NCBI RefSeq assembly: GCF_000770675.1
Contig: NZ_AVBG01000001.1
Span: 496,001 to 560,000, forward strand
Origin: Pontibacillus chungwhensis BH030062
GTDB lineage: Bacteria; Bacillota; Bacilli; Bacillales; BH030062
Direction of reading: 5' to 3'
Length of the DNA: 64,000 nt
The position numbers were made by a program, and so were the translations under genes. This document shows positions 1 through 7,699 of the stretch, one piece after another. A model generated the notes under the pieces. It made no database searches and was not told the DNA's origin. It worked only from the letters and a program-made list of their open reading frames with translations. The first letter of the stretch is position 1. Each line of letters begins with the position of its first letter.

Positions 1-47
1 AATAACCGTAACTGTTCTAATGCTTCGTCCATTATAGTTAATTTCAT
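1..47 (-). CDS. N-terminal fragment of a possible HesB/IscA-like protein
   Basis: Only the first 15 codons lie in the window; the gene reads leftward out of it. The ATG at 47 is preceded by an AGGTGGT ribosome binding site, and the visible peptide MKLTIMDEALEQLRL has the 'K-L-T-I-x-x-E-A' opening typical of small HesB/IscA-type iron-sulphur proteins (YqkB/YneR-like) of Bacilli. The assignment rests on very few residues; the start itself is well supported. Confidence 0.4.
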   Translation of the reverse strand, partial: MKLTIMDEALEQLRL

Positions 48-258
48 TTTACTACCACCTCTTATCTCTTTTCATCTTATAAAATCATAACATGTTGAGC
101 AAGAGTTTCGATTGTTCTGTATAAATCGCCTACATCCCAGATTTAAATTTTGTGCGTACTATACAAAATACGAATATTTCTTTCCGAAAGAAGGGTATAG
201 CCTATTAAACGCATAATTATGATAAAGAAAACAGAAAAGATTTTAGGAGGAGATAAAG

Positions 259-504
259 ATGAAATTGCAAGTGAAAAAACCAATCTTTGCAGAGTCAGCA
301 AGTCTTTTTGTTAATACCATAAGCGAGTACGAAGATACAGTACTATTAAAAAAAGATCACTGGGTAGTGGATGCTAAAAGTCTCCTTGGGGTGTTAGCGG
401 TATCCTTACAACCAGGCCAAACAGTCGAATTTGATGTTCAAGGAACTAATGAAGAAGCGATTAAACAATCTCTTATTGAAAAAGATTTATTTAAGGAAGC
501 ATAA
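259..504 (+). CDS. HPr-family protein lacking the catalytic histidine
   Basis: An 81-residue protein with the length and pattern of HPr/Crh phosphocarriers. The segment DAKSLLGVLAVSLQPG (residues 38-53) matches the regulatory serine region of HPr (NLKSIMGVMSLG), so Ser41 is the likely HPr kinase target. The active-site segment of HPr, I-H-A-R-P, reads I-F-A-E-S here (residues 9-13): the phosphorylated His is Phe10 and the conserved Arg and Pro are also gone. It cannot therefore act as a PTS phosphocarrier in the usual way. Crh, which has Gln instead of His and works only as a CcpA co-regulator, is the nearest known precedent. A strong AGGAGG site precedes the ATG. A 15-bp palindrome TTCTTTCCGAAAGAA (178-192) lies upstream. 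It appears to be a single-gene unit; function is inferred only. Confidence 0.7.
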   Translation: MKLQVKKPIFAESASLFVNTISEYEDTVLLKKDHWVVDAKSLLGVLAVSLQPGQTVEFDVQGTNEEAIKQSLIEKDLFKEA

Positions 505-513
505 TTTAAAATC

Positions 514-567
514 AAAGTCGCCCAAAGAAGAGTACAAGTCCATATGCGCTCTTTTTTGGAGCGACTT
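514..567 (+). terminator. Possible terminator after the HPr-like gene
   Basis: AAGTCGC-CC-AAAGAAGA pairs imperfectly with TCTTTTTTGGAGCGACTT across an 18-nt loop, just after the HPr-like stop codon. There is no clean T-run behind it, so termination is uncertain. Confidence 0.35.
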
Positions 568-574
568 CTACATT

Positions 575-634
575 TTAATAAATGACAGTCGTATGGCCGC
601 GAATATTCACAACAACCCCTTTCTTATTCTGCAT
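575..634 (-). CDS. 19-residue ORF translationally coupled to uvrX
   Basis: An ATG at 634 lies inside the last codons of uvrX in another frame and is preceded at ideal spacing by AGGAGG, which is formed by uvrX codons. It encodes MQNKKGVVVNIRGHTTVIY and then stops. The start overlaps the uvrX end, as expected for translational coupling. No family is recognised. It could be a real micropeptide, the start of a gene since truncated, or chance; the strong ribosome site argues for translation. Confidence 0.35.
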   Translation of the reverse strand: MQNKKGVVVNIRGHTTVIY

Positions 635-1895
635 AGTGACCTCCTACAAGCTTACTACGATGCTTTGCAGTTCCAGCCTCTGTGTAGGAAACGGCTCGTA
701 AAAGAGCATCATTGCCATATTTGTTCCGAATCTCATCCATAACATAACCAAGGTCCCTCTTTTTATCACGATCTTGCTCAAACAAACTAAGCTGCATAGC
801 TTCATCTTCTGTAATACTCGAAAGACTTATAGAAATTTTCCGAACTGTCTGATGGGAATAAAACTCGTCAAACAACTGCATACACACATCATACATTTCC
901 GTCGTAATATTAGTAGGAGACGCAATCGATTTTGAACGATGAAATCCTCCACCCCCTTCATCTTTACTATATCCGAGTCCAAGACTAATTGTTCGACCGG
1001 CTTTACGGTAAGCACGTGCTCGCTTTGCTACTTCTTCACACATTTCTAAGATTACGTATCGCACTTCTTTCGGATCTGGGTAATCTCTCATGAGAATCTG
1101 GCTTTTCCCGAAGCTGATCTGCCCCTGCATAATCGGTGCCCCAAGCTCAGAGAGATCTACCCCGTTGGCATGATAATAAAGTTGATTTCCCATTACACCA
1201 AACCGCTTCTCAAGTTGCTCTAGAGGAAAGGTAGCGAGCTGTCCGACAGTTGTAATCCCTAATCGATTGAGTCGCTTCTCCATTCGAGATCCAATCCCCC
1301 ACATTTCACTTAAAGGAGAGACAGGCCACAGCTTTTTCTTTACATCTTCATATCCCCAATGAGCTACTCCCGTTTTCTTCGCTTCTAAATCCAGACATAG
1401 CTTTGAAAGGAGCATGTTTGGACCAATGCCGATTGCACATTGAAGGTGGAACGTTTCGAACAACTCTTTTCGAATCATTCGAGCTACTTCTTTTGCATCC
1501 CCCCATAACCGCTCCGTTCCCGTTACGTCGAGAAAACTTTCGTCCACACTATACGTATGAATGGCTTCTTTTGGTACATATCGATTAAAAAGTCGTGTAA
1601 TTTCCGTAGAGATATGCAAATAAAGCCTCATCTGAGCAGAGACTAAATGGATTCTTGGGTCATCGGGAATTTCAAATAACCGACTTCCTGTTTTTATACC
1701 AAAGTCTTTTTTTAGAGCTGGAGAAGCCGCGAGCACCACACTCCCCGGCCGTTTCAAATCCGCCACCACAGCCAAATGTGTTCTCATCGGATCTAAACCT
1801 TTCATAATAGCTGCACAACTGGCATAGAAACTCTTCATATCAATACACAAAATACTACGCTTTGGAAACGATTGATAATCAATCACCGCATTCAT
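624..1895 (-). CDS. uvrX: Y-family DNA polymerase UvrX/YqjW
   Basis: A 423-residue translesion DNA polymerase of the DinB/UmuC (Y) family, which copies damaged templates. The two metal-binding motifs are visible: CIDMKSFYA with Asp19 and TYSVDESFLD with Asp118-Glu119, followed by the helix-hairpin-helix region (GIGSRMEKRLNRLGITTVGQL) and a little-finger domain. The ATG at 1895 is preferred because GGAGGGT sits just upstream; an earlier in-frame start would lie in the operator. Two LexA boxes lie immediately upstream, so SOS control is expected, as for B. subtilis yqjW. A second Y-family gene (dinB) lies at the right end of the window. The 3' end overlaps a 19-codon ORF. Confidence 0.93.
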   Translation of the reverse strand: MNAVIDYQSFPKRSILCIDMKSFYASCAAIMKGLDPMRTHLAVVADLKRPGSVVLAASPALKKDFGIKTGSRLFEIPDDPRIHLVSAQMRLYLHISTEITRLFNRYVPKEAIHTYSVDESFLDVTGTERLWGDAKEVARMIRKELFETFHLQCAIGIGPNMLLSKLCLDLEAKKTGVAHWGYEDVKKKLWPVSPLSEMWGIGSRMEKRLNRLGITTVGQLATFPLEQLEKRFGVMGNQLYYHANGVDLSELGAPIMQGQISFGKSQILMRDYPDPKEVRYVILEMCEEVAKRARAYRKAGRTISLGLGYSKDEGGGGFHRSKSIASPTNITTEMYDVCMQLFDEFYSHQTVRKISISLSSITEDEAMQLSLFEQDRDKKRDLGYVMDEIRNKYGNDALLRAVSYTEAGTAKHRSKLVGGHYAE

Positions 1896-1917
1896 ACGAC
1901 ACCCTCCTACCACGAAA

Positions 1918-1931
1918 CGAATGTTTGTTCG
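1918..1931 (-). promoter_or_regulatory. LexA (SOS) box, uvrX-proximal
   Basis: On the uvrX strand this reads CGAACAAACATTCG, 13 of 14 positions of the Gram-positive LexA consensus CGAAC-RNRY-GTTCG. It lies 22 bases upstream of the uvrX ATG. Confidence 0.8.
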
Positions 1932-1954
1932 CATTATCTGTTACCTTTATTATG

Positions 1955-1968
1955 CGAATGTTTGTTCT
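1955..1968 (-). promoter_or_regulatory. LexA (SOS) box, distal copy
   Basis: On the uvrX strand it reads AGAACAAACATTCG, a second near-match to the LexA consensus 37 bp from the first. A GATAAT -10-like element lies between the two boxes, so LexA bound at either box would cover the promoter. Confidence 0.7.
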
Positions 1969-2042
1969 CTTTTTCAAGTGGTGATGTTTTCCTTTTTTCG
2001 ACATCCCCCCTTTTTTCCACATAAGCCCCCTTACGCGGAGGA

Positions 2043-2144
2043 CTCGAAGTTGAGAGAATGCTTCCGTTGGCTCAAATTGAGGATAAGGTGGTTCGGGAAA
2101 TCACTCGCTTTCCGCGGCGAGCTGGGAAGCCTCTCAGTTTCGAG
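2043..2144. repeat. Short interspersed repeat element, copy B
   Basis: About 102 bp bounded by imperfect 14-bp inverted ends, CTCGAAGTTGAGAG and CTCTCAGTTTCGAG. The part at 2102-2136 (CACTCGCTTTCCGCGG then GAGCTGGGAAGCCTC) matches, inverted and with two small indels and one mismatch, the element at 23459-23582. The ends of the two copies differ in sequence although both can fold. Non-coding, GC-richer than its surroundings. Confidence 0.6.
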
Positions 2145-2191
2145 CCTTCATCGCCCTTTCTTGATCACCCCACAGAGACAGTTCACTCCAT

Positions 2192-2221
2192 AAAAAAATC
2201 CTCACATGGTGTGAGGATTTA
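2192..2221 (-). terminator. Terminator of yqjP-yqjQ
   Basis: AAATCCTCACACC / GGTGTGAGGATTT-type stem followed by a run of seven T on the minus strand, overlapping the yqjQ stop codon. Confidence 0.8.
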
Positions 2222-3016
2222 TTTCTTCTCAAATTGTTTGCGCATGAGTTTTTCAGTAAGGCCCGGCATGAGTTGATAAAGCTTTGAACCGGCTTCCATC
2301 CAAGAGGGGAGATTAATTTCACGTTTTGGGGTGAACAAGTGCTTCACCACTTTTTGCGCTACGGTGTCAGGGTCTAACATAAATCGTTCTACGGATTTTT
2401 GATAGTTTCCTTCAGGGTCTGCCTGGTCGAAGAAGTTGGTTCGTACAGGTCCAAGGTTTACCCCCGTTACAAATACGCCTTTAGACTTCACCTCTAACCG
2501 AAGAGCGTTTGTAAATCCTAAAACCGCATGTTTTGAGGCTGCATAGCCTGATGCTTTAGGGGTGGACATCTTTCCGGCTTGGGAAGCGATATTGACAATA
2601 TGACCTCCGCGTGAAACGAAAGAAGGAAGTATTGCTTTTACGCATTGAATCAGACCAAGCACATTGACTTGAAACATTGATTCATATTGGTCAAGCTCTG
2701 TCATCTCCACAGATTCAAAAATCCCAAATCCGGCATTGTTAATTAAAGCATCTACATCTCCTATTGTTTCCTTGATCGCACGAAATGCTCGATCAATATC
2801 TGCTCGGTCCGATAAGTCACATGAATCCGCATACCCTGCAACTCCTGTGTCCTTTTCTATTTGCTCGATCATTTGCTTCAAACGTTCCCCTCGCCGTGCT
2901 AGTAAAATAGGAACTCCTCCTTGTTTAGCCACATGCCAAGCTAGACGTTCACCTATTCCACTAGAGGCGCCAGTAATAATAACTTTTTTGCTGTTTAGCG
3001 TGTTTGTCACATACAT
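2219..3016 (-). CDS. yqjQ: SDR-family oxidoreductase YqjQ
   Basis: A classical short-chain dehydrogenase/reductase of about 265 residues with a Rossmann fold. Visible are the nucleotide-binding glycine motif TGASSGIG near residue 16, NNAGFG, and the catalytic Ser...Tyr-x-x-x-Lys (NIASQ ... YAASK). The basic residues after the first strand (ARRGERLK) suggest NADP(H). Substrate unknown. It directly follows the metallo-hydrolase gene (3 bases between stop and the first possible start), so the two form an operon as B. subtilis yqjP-yqjQ do. GTG at 3019, ATG at 3016 and GTG at 3010 are all possible; the last has the best spacing from AGGTG. Confidence 0.88.
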   Translation of the reverse strand: MYVTNTLNSKKVIITGASSGIGERLAWHVAKQGGVPILLARRGERLKQMIEQIEKDTGVAGYADSCDLSDRADIDRAFRAIKETIGDVDALINNAGFGIFESVEMTELDQYESMFQVNVLGLIQCVKAILPSFVSRGGHIVNIASQAGKMSTPKASGYAASKHAVLGFTNALRLEVKSKGVFVTGVNLGPVRTNFFDQADPEGNYQKSVERFMLDPDTVAQKVVKHLFTPKREINLPSWMEAGSKLYQLMPGLTEKLMRKQFEKK

Positions 3017-3019
3017 CAC

Positions 3020-3982
3020 CTATTTTGCTTCATAATAATAGACTCCATCTTCTAAGTGTACACGAACACGCCCTTCTTCTTCCAGGAGATCAAGTTGACC
3101 TACAGTTTCAGACATCGTTAAACCAAATTGTTTCTTTATATGCTTTGGAAATAACTGTTTACATACTTGGAATGGAGTAAGAGGGCCTCCTTCTAGCATG
3201 TGATAGACCTTATTGGAGCGGTAGCGTTGCTTATTTAAACGTTCTTTAATAAGCTCCTCCGGATGAGCAAAAATTGGACCATGACCTGGATATACTTCTC
3301 CAATATCCATATGTAGACACCTTTCAAGCGTCTTTTGATACGTGACAAGCGGTCGAGGTCGTTCTCCCCCAGGATTCCGAGGCGGTTCTAACAAAGGATT
3401 AGATGAAATGTGATAAAGTAAATGATCCCCAGATATCATAGACTGATCAGCAGACCGGTAAAACGATAAATGACTCTCTGCATGACCTGGTGTTTCAAGA
3501 CAAACCCAATCTGAATGTCCCGGTATACTGTCACCTTCTTGAAGAGGCCGAGTTAAGGTCCCCTTCGCTACATATTTAAGCGGATCTTGTAAATGCTTAA
3601 AAAACGCTTCATGAGATTGATCTACACCAAACTGCTTATATAACGTATGGAAAAATGTTTGAAAACGAGTAAGAAATGCTTCATCTCTTTCAAGCCAATT
3701 TCTATTATCTTCATGCCCGTAAACCCCTTCCAAATGATCAAAACGATCCACTAAACCTATGTGATCAGGATGATGGTGCGTCAGAACAATTTGCTTAATA
3801 TCCTTTGGTCTGTAGCCAAGCGAATTCAATTGAGATTTTAAAGATTCCCAGGCCTCTTCTGTTTTTACTCCTGCATCAACTAAAGTTAGCATTTCTCCTT
3901 TTAATAAATACGTATGAACATCGCCTACTGCGAAAGGCGTTGGAATTGAGAGTTGATAAATCTTATCTGTAGTTTGTACCAT
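3020..3982 (-). CDS. yqjP: Metallo-beta-lactamase fold hydrolase YqjP
   Basis: A 320-residue MBL-fold protein. The zinc-binding signature THHHPDH (about residues 70-76), a later ETPGHAESH and the YPGHG element are present, with a C-terminal winged-helix-like tail (TMSETVGQLDLLEEEGRV) seen in the glyoxalase II/LACTB2-like group. Likely hydrolyses a thioester or phosphodiester; substrate not known. The ATG at 3982 follows GGGGG and is preferred over an in-frame GTG at 4000. First gene of the yqjP-yqjQ operon; a matched promoter and an 18-bp palindrome precede it. Confidence 0.88.
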   Translation of the reverse strand: MVQTTDKIYQLSIPTPFAVGDVHTYLLKGEMLTLVDAGVKTEEAWESLKSQLNSLGYRPKDIKQIVLTHHHPDHIGLVDRFDHLEGVYGHEDNRNWLERDEAFLTRFQTFFHTLYKQFGVDQSHEAFFKHLQDPLKYVAKGTLTRPLQEGDSIPGHSDWVCLETPGHAESHLSFYRSADQSMISGDHLLYHISSNPLLEPPRNPGGERPRPLVTYQKTLERCLHMDIGEVYPGHGPIFAHPEELIKERLNKQRYRSNKVYHMLEGGPLTPFQVCKQLFPKHIKKQFGLTMSETVGQLDLLEEEGRVRVHLEDGVYYYEAK

Positions 3983-3998
3983 AAAGAAACCCCCACAC

Positions 3999-4016
3999 AC
4001 TGAATGATCATTCAGT
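3999..4016 (-). promoter_or_regulatory. Perfect 18-bp palindromic operator
   Basis: ACTGAATGATCATTCAGT is a perfect palindrome placed about 10 bases downstream of the predicted -10 element of the yqjP promoter, exactly where a repressor would block initiation. The TGAATGA/TCATTCA half-sites resemble TetR-family sites such as those of B. subtilis FadR, but the spacing is shorter. Confidence 0.6.
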
Positions 4017-4025
4017 TTTTATTCT

Positions 4026-4054
4026 ATTGTACCCTTTCCAATCAAATTTGTCAT
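4026..4054 (-). promoter_or_regulatory. SigA-type promoter of yqjP-yqjQ
   Basis: On the minus strand ATGACA, 17 bases, TACAAT: five of six matches at each hexamer with ideal spacing. Confidence 0.65.
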
Positions 4055-4476
4055 GAACATGGAGGAAAAAGGGAATGAACACGTCTTCTTTTTGAAACAC
4101 TAACATTGCGCAATAGAAAAAATAAAAAAAATATTTTACCTTTTACTGCATGAGTTTCTATATTTCCTTGTCCACACCAGTGCGATAAAGATAAAAGAGT
4201 CACTCTTCTATAATGAGCAACATTCGTCACCACACCAATGCGTTGATGCGGTAAAGAATACATACATCAGCCTTACACTTGTACATGTGGAGTGGAAATT
4301 GATTCTTACATAAAAATGGTAGTGTTTATTTTTTTACTTTTGGCAAAATTCGAGGAATTGCGTATTTTACGATATCCCTTTAAAACGGTCATAAGTTTTT
4401 CTATACTTCTTTAGTACTCAAAACGATAAATTAAATTGTTTGAAAAATCACAAGAAAAAGAAAGGGAGATCCAACT
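4055..4476. other. Intergenic region upstream of the AbgT-family gene
   Basis: About 420 bases between divergent genes, AT-rich, with no convincing ORF. A weak candidate promoter for the downstream transporter is TTTAAA (4379-4384), 17 bases, TATACT (4402-4407). No riboswitch-like structure was recognised. Confidence 0.45.
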
Positions 4477-6015
4477 ATGGAGGATACTCAAAAACGCGGT
4501 TGGGTAACAAAGGCCCTCGACGTCATCGAGCGCGTCGGGAACAAGCTTCCCCACCCAGCAACACTCTTTGCTATATTAGCAGGACTCATTATTGTAGTCT
4601 CAGGAATTATGGCAGCCATTGGCGTGACGGTAGAGGACCCTATTAAGGGAGAAACAGTTACCGTCTTCAACTTAATGTCTTCAGAGGGAATTCAGTATAT
4701 ATTTGAGAACTTTGTAACGAACTTTACAGGCTTCGCACCACTGGGAACAGTTCTTGTAACGATGCTTGGTATTGGCGTTGCAGAACGTTCTGGCTTGATC
4801 AGCGCTATGCTTCGTGGCCTTGTTACATCTGTACCAAGTTCTATGATTACAGCTGCACTAGTATTTGCTGGTATTATGTCCAGCATGGCAGCAGATGCTG
4901 GTTACGTTGTTCTTGTTCCTTTAGGTGCTGTCCTATACGCAGGTCTTGGACGCCACCCATTAGCAGGACTAGCAGCAGCATTCGCCGGTGTTTCAGCAGG
5001 TTTCAGTGCAAACTTATCGTTAACAGCTCTAGATCCTTTGCTCGCTGATTTGACCATTGAAGCTGTTAAAAACTCTGCCTTCCCTGAGTACGCTGGTCAA
5101 ATTCAATACACAATGAACTACTTCTTTATGTTAGCTTCTGTAGTTCTATTAACAGTAGTCGGCACATGGGTGACAAATCGTTTTGTTGAACCTCGTCTTG
5201 GCAATTACCAAGGGGAAGTCGAAGAAGAAATTAATTACTTAACAAAAGCAGAGAAAAAAGGACTTATTCTTTCATTCCTATCTCTTCTTGTTACGTTAGG
5301 CTTATTGTCTTTACTGATTGCATTTGAGTGGTCCCCACTACGAAACAATGAAGATGTTCTTATGTCACCATTCTTCTTCAATCTTGTCCCGAGCATATTC
5401 TTGGCTTTCTTTATTCCTGGTCTTGTATACGGAATTGTTACGAAGAATATTAAAAACGACAAAGATGTAGCGAATCAGTTAAACGAAACAATGGAAACAA
5501 TGGGTTCCTTTATTGTTCTTTCTTTCTTCGCAGCTCAGTTTGTAGGATTCTTTGCTAAAACAAACCTTGGACGCATCTTAGCCATTAAAGGTGCCGAATT
5601 TTTAGACAGCACAGGAATCAATGATTTCCGCGTCGTTATTCTATTTATTATTGTCGCCTCTCTCATTAACCTTGTTATGGGAAGCGCATCAGCAAAATGG
5701 GCCATTATGGCGCCTGTATTCGTACCTATCATGATGCGTATTGGATACAGCCCAGAATTCACGACATTGATTTACCGTATTGCAGATTCAACAACAAACG
5801 TTATTTCACCACTAATGACGTATTTTGCCATCGTAATTGCATTTGCTCAAAAGTATGATAAACGCGTCGGTATCGGAACGCTAATTTCTACTATGCTTCC
5901 ATACTCCATCGCATTCTTTATTGCGTGGCTAATCATGCTGATCATTTGGGTTGTGGTTGGTCTTCCAATCGGACCAGACACCGGCATTTACTTTGACGGA
6001 GATATGTGGAAATAA
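4477..6015 (+). CDS. AbgT-family transporter
   Basis: A 512-residue inner-membrane protein with about ten to eleven hydrophobic segments. The N-terminal pattern (VIERVGNKLPHPATLFAILA), the SSMAADAGYVVLVPLGA segment, the SANLSLTALDPLLADLT loop and the SASAKWAIMAPVFVP / IADSTTNVISPLMTYF region are hallmarks of the AbgT/MtrF family. Members import p-aminobenzoyl-glutamate or export antimetabolites such as sulfonamides. The ATG follows AAGGGAG. It converges with an M20 peptidase-type gene; in E. coli AbgT works with the M20 enzymes AbgA/AbgB, so a shared substrate is plausible but the genes are not co-transcribed. Direction of transport cannot be read from sequence. Confidence 0.9.
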   Translation: MEDTQKRGWVTKALDVIERVGNKLPHPATLFAILAGLIIVVSGIMAAIGVTVEDPIKGETVTVFNLMSSEGIQYIFENFVTNFTGFAPLGTVLVTMLGIGVAERSGLISAMLRGLVTSVPSSMITAALVFAGIMSSMAADAGYVVLVPLGAVLYAGLGRHPLAGLAAAFAGVSAGFSANLSLTALDPLLADLTIEAVKNSAFPEYAGQIQYTMNYFFMLASVVLLTVVGTWVTNRFVEPRLGNYQGEVEEEINYLTKAEKKGLILSFLSLLVTLGLLSLLIAFEWSPLRNNEDVLMSPFFFNLVPSIFLAFFIPGLVYGIVTKNIKNDKDVANQLNETMETMGSFIVLSFFAAQFVGFFAKTNLGRILAIKGAEFLDSTGINDFRVVILFIIVASLINLVMGSASAKWAIMAPVFVPIMMRIGYSPEFTTLIYRIADSTTNVISPLMTYFAIVIAFAQKYDKRVGIGTLISTMLPYSIAFFIAWLIMLIIWVVVGLPIGPDTGIYFDGDMWK

Positions 6016-6020
6016 ACTTA

Positions 6021-6056
6021 AAAGTCCAGCTCAATTTATTGAGCTGGACTTTTTTA
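6021..6056. terminator. Bidirectional terminator, abgT / yqjN
   Basis: AAAGTCCAGCTCAA paired with TTGAGCTGGACTTT, flanked by T-runs, between converging genes. Confidence 0.85.
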
Positions 6057-6079
6057 TACCGATCTGAAAAATAATTAAA

Positions 6080-7699
6080 CTAAGATTTCAATAAAGTATG
6101 AATGGTTTCAGAAATGATCTCTGGCAATTGTTCAAAGCTGTAGGTTAGCTCCAAACGTTCAGACCACTGATGAGGGTCCTTACCTCTTGGGCCTACGTTT
6201 AAAATGGGCATCCGTAACATTGATAGCCGTTCATCTGATAATTCGAACCCATTTCCATGTAAAGGCATATTCTCGAGAAGTGTATTTAATTTTGTCTCAG
6301 AAGTTGGAGGCCCTATAAAGCTAAGGTCTGATAATCCAGGAAAGAACTCCACTTCTTCTAACTTGATTTTAAATCTGTCTTCTGTGTAATCCTTAACATG
6401 CTGAAGCGTATCTTTGATATACTTATCTTCTTTTGAAGATACAGAAGGGTAAAACGGAGGGCTATAAAATAACACAATCATCGGCGCTAAGTCCTTACAT
6501 AATGAAGCGAGTTCTTGCACTAATAAAGTTGAGAATTCCCGGTCCCCTGTCTCTCTTTGACTAATAAGAAGATTCCTTCTTCTCTCTACTTCCTCTTCCC
6601 CGAAACGCTGTACCGCTTCATCATATAACTCTTCATACGTAAAAACTCGAACAGGTCTTTCTGGTATATGAATTCCTGGTTTCTCCTTTAAGAACGCTCG
6701 CGCTTTTGCATTAAAATGCTTACTCGTTTGGCTACTTGCCCGATGAGCGGCTTCAAGTAACTTATTATGAATGTCTTTGCTTGACTGCTTTAAGTAAAGG
6801 ACATTATACATAGCCACGGCTGCTTGAGGAGTCTGCACGGAATACTCATCTTTTAAATCCCGTTGCATTAAAGAAATAGGGGGAGGAGTTGTTTCCTCTC
6901 CTACGGTTTCAATAAATGCTTCATTCAATTCCAGTTCTTGCGAGAGGTAACTCACCATTAAATTCGCATTTAAGCCAGCGAAAGGTTCTCCAACATGTGT
7001 TTCTTTTCCATAGCATAGAAATCCAGGTAAAAGCTTTCCGATTGACCCTGAATACACATATTGACGTGGATCACCAGGGTACTGACTAAACATCGGCTCT
7101 CCATTCAAACATGCTTTATAATTCAAATTCTCTTGTTTCTTAATTTCTTGTAATGCAGGAAGTGCCTGAAGCATTCCTAAAGAGTTAACTTCCTCATCGG
7201 GGACGGTTAAAAGGAGCAGGTTCCCTTTAAACTCACCTTCCATGGCACGCTCAATCATAGACATATGCAGGGTAAGACCAGCTTTCATGTCCATTATCCC
7301 CCGACCAAAAAGCCATTCACCATTCTCTATATCATGTCGTATAGCTTCTGGGAGCTCTTCTTTTATTCGCTCATATTCTTCTGTTAAACCACGAGGATAA
7401 AAAGCTAATGACTTTTTAGATCCGAAATCATCAACACCTACCACGTCAAAGTGGCTTAGTAAGATGACTGTATCCTGTGTATCATCTTGCTTCACAAGTG
7501 CCGTCACTAATTCACGACCGTCTGGTAAAGGATGGAGTTTTACATGGCTTGGGTGTTCTTTGAAATATGGTTTTTCCATAAAACGCTGATGTATATGCTC
7601 AGCTAGGGCTATTTCTGCTTCACTTCCAGTAATACTTGGGTACTCAACTAATTGACAGAGTAGATCGACAAGCTGCTGCTTTGATTTCCAATCTGACAT
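6080..7699 (-). CDS. yqjN: M20-family hydrolase, RocB/YqjN-like
   Basis: A 539-residue metallo-hydrolase of the M20 peptidase/deacylase family. Metal and catalytic motifs are in order: LLSHFDVVG (His83, Asp85), GRGIMDMKAG (Asp137), VPDEEVNS (Glu169-Glu170) and a GEPMF strand. The length and the long insert after residue 90 are those of RocB-type arginine-utilisation proteins and of YqjN, not of ordinary 400-residue M20 enzymes. Reaction unknown; probably removes an acyl or amino-acid group from an amide. Position next to yqjP-yqjQ and in order with namA and rnz supports the YqjN assignment over RocB. The ATG at 7699 follows GGGAGG-like sequence. Confidence 0.8.
   Translation of the reverse strand: MSDWKSKQQLVDLLCQLVEYPSITGSEAEIALAEHIHQRFMEKPYFKEHPSHVKLHPLPDGRELVTALVKQDDTQDTVILLSHFDVVGVDDFGSKKSLAFYPRGLTEEYERIKEELPEAIRHDIENGEWLFGRGIMDMKAGLTLHMSMIERAMEGEFKGNLLLLTVPDEEVNSLGMLQALPALQEIKKQENLNYKACLNGEPMFSQYPGDPRQYVYSGSIGKLLPGFLCYGKETHVGEPFAGLNANLMVSYLSQELELNEAFIETVGEETTPPPISLMQRDLKDEYSVQTPQAAVAMYNVLYLKQSSKDIHNKLLEAAHRASSQTSKHFNAKARAFLKEKPGIHIPERPVRVFTYEELYDEAVQRFGEEEVERRRNLLISQRETGDREFSTLLVQELASLCKDLAPMIVLFYSPPFYPSVSSKEDKYIKDTLQHVKDYTEDRFKIKLEEVEFFPGLSDLSFIGPPTSETKLNTLLENMPLHGNGFELSDERLSMLRMPILNVGPRGKDPHQWSERLELTYSFEQLPEIISETIHTLLKS

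Noticed and set aside
193-198. GGGTAT, a SigB-like -10 upstream of the HPr-like gene
   Set aside because: No GTTT-type -35 at the proper distance; a hexamer alone is not evidence.
431-742. 103-codon ORF on the plus strand
   Set aside because: Overlaps the HPr-like gene and the end of uvrX in other frames; no ribosome site and low-complexity, unlikely protein.
1921-2193. 90-codon ORF on the plus strand
   Set aside because: Runs through LexA boxes and a repeat element; no translation signal.
4051-4263. 70-codon ORF on the minus strand
   Set aside because: Overlaps the yqjP promoter, no ribosome site, protein-like features absent.
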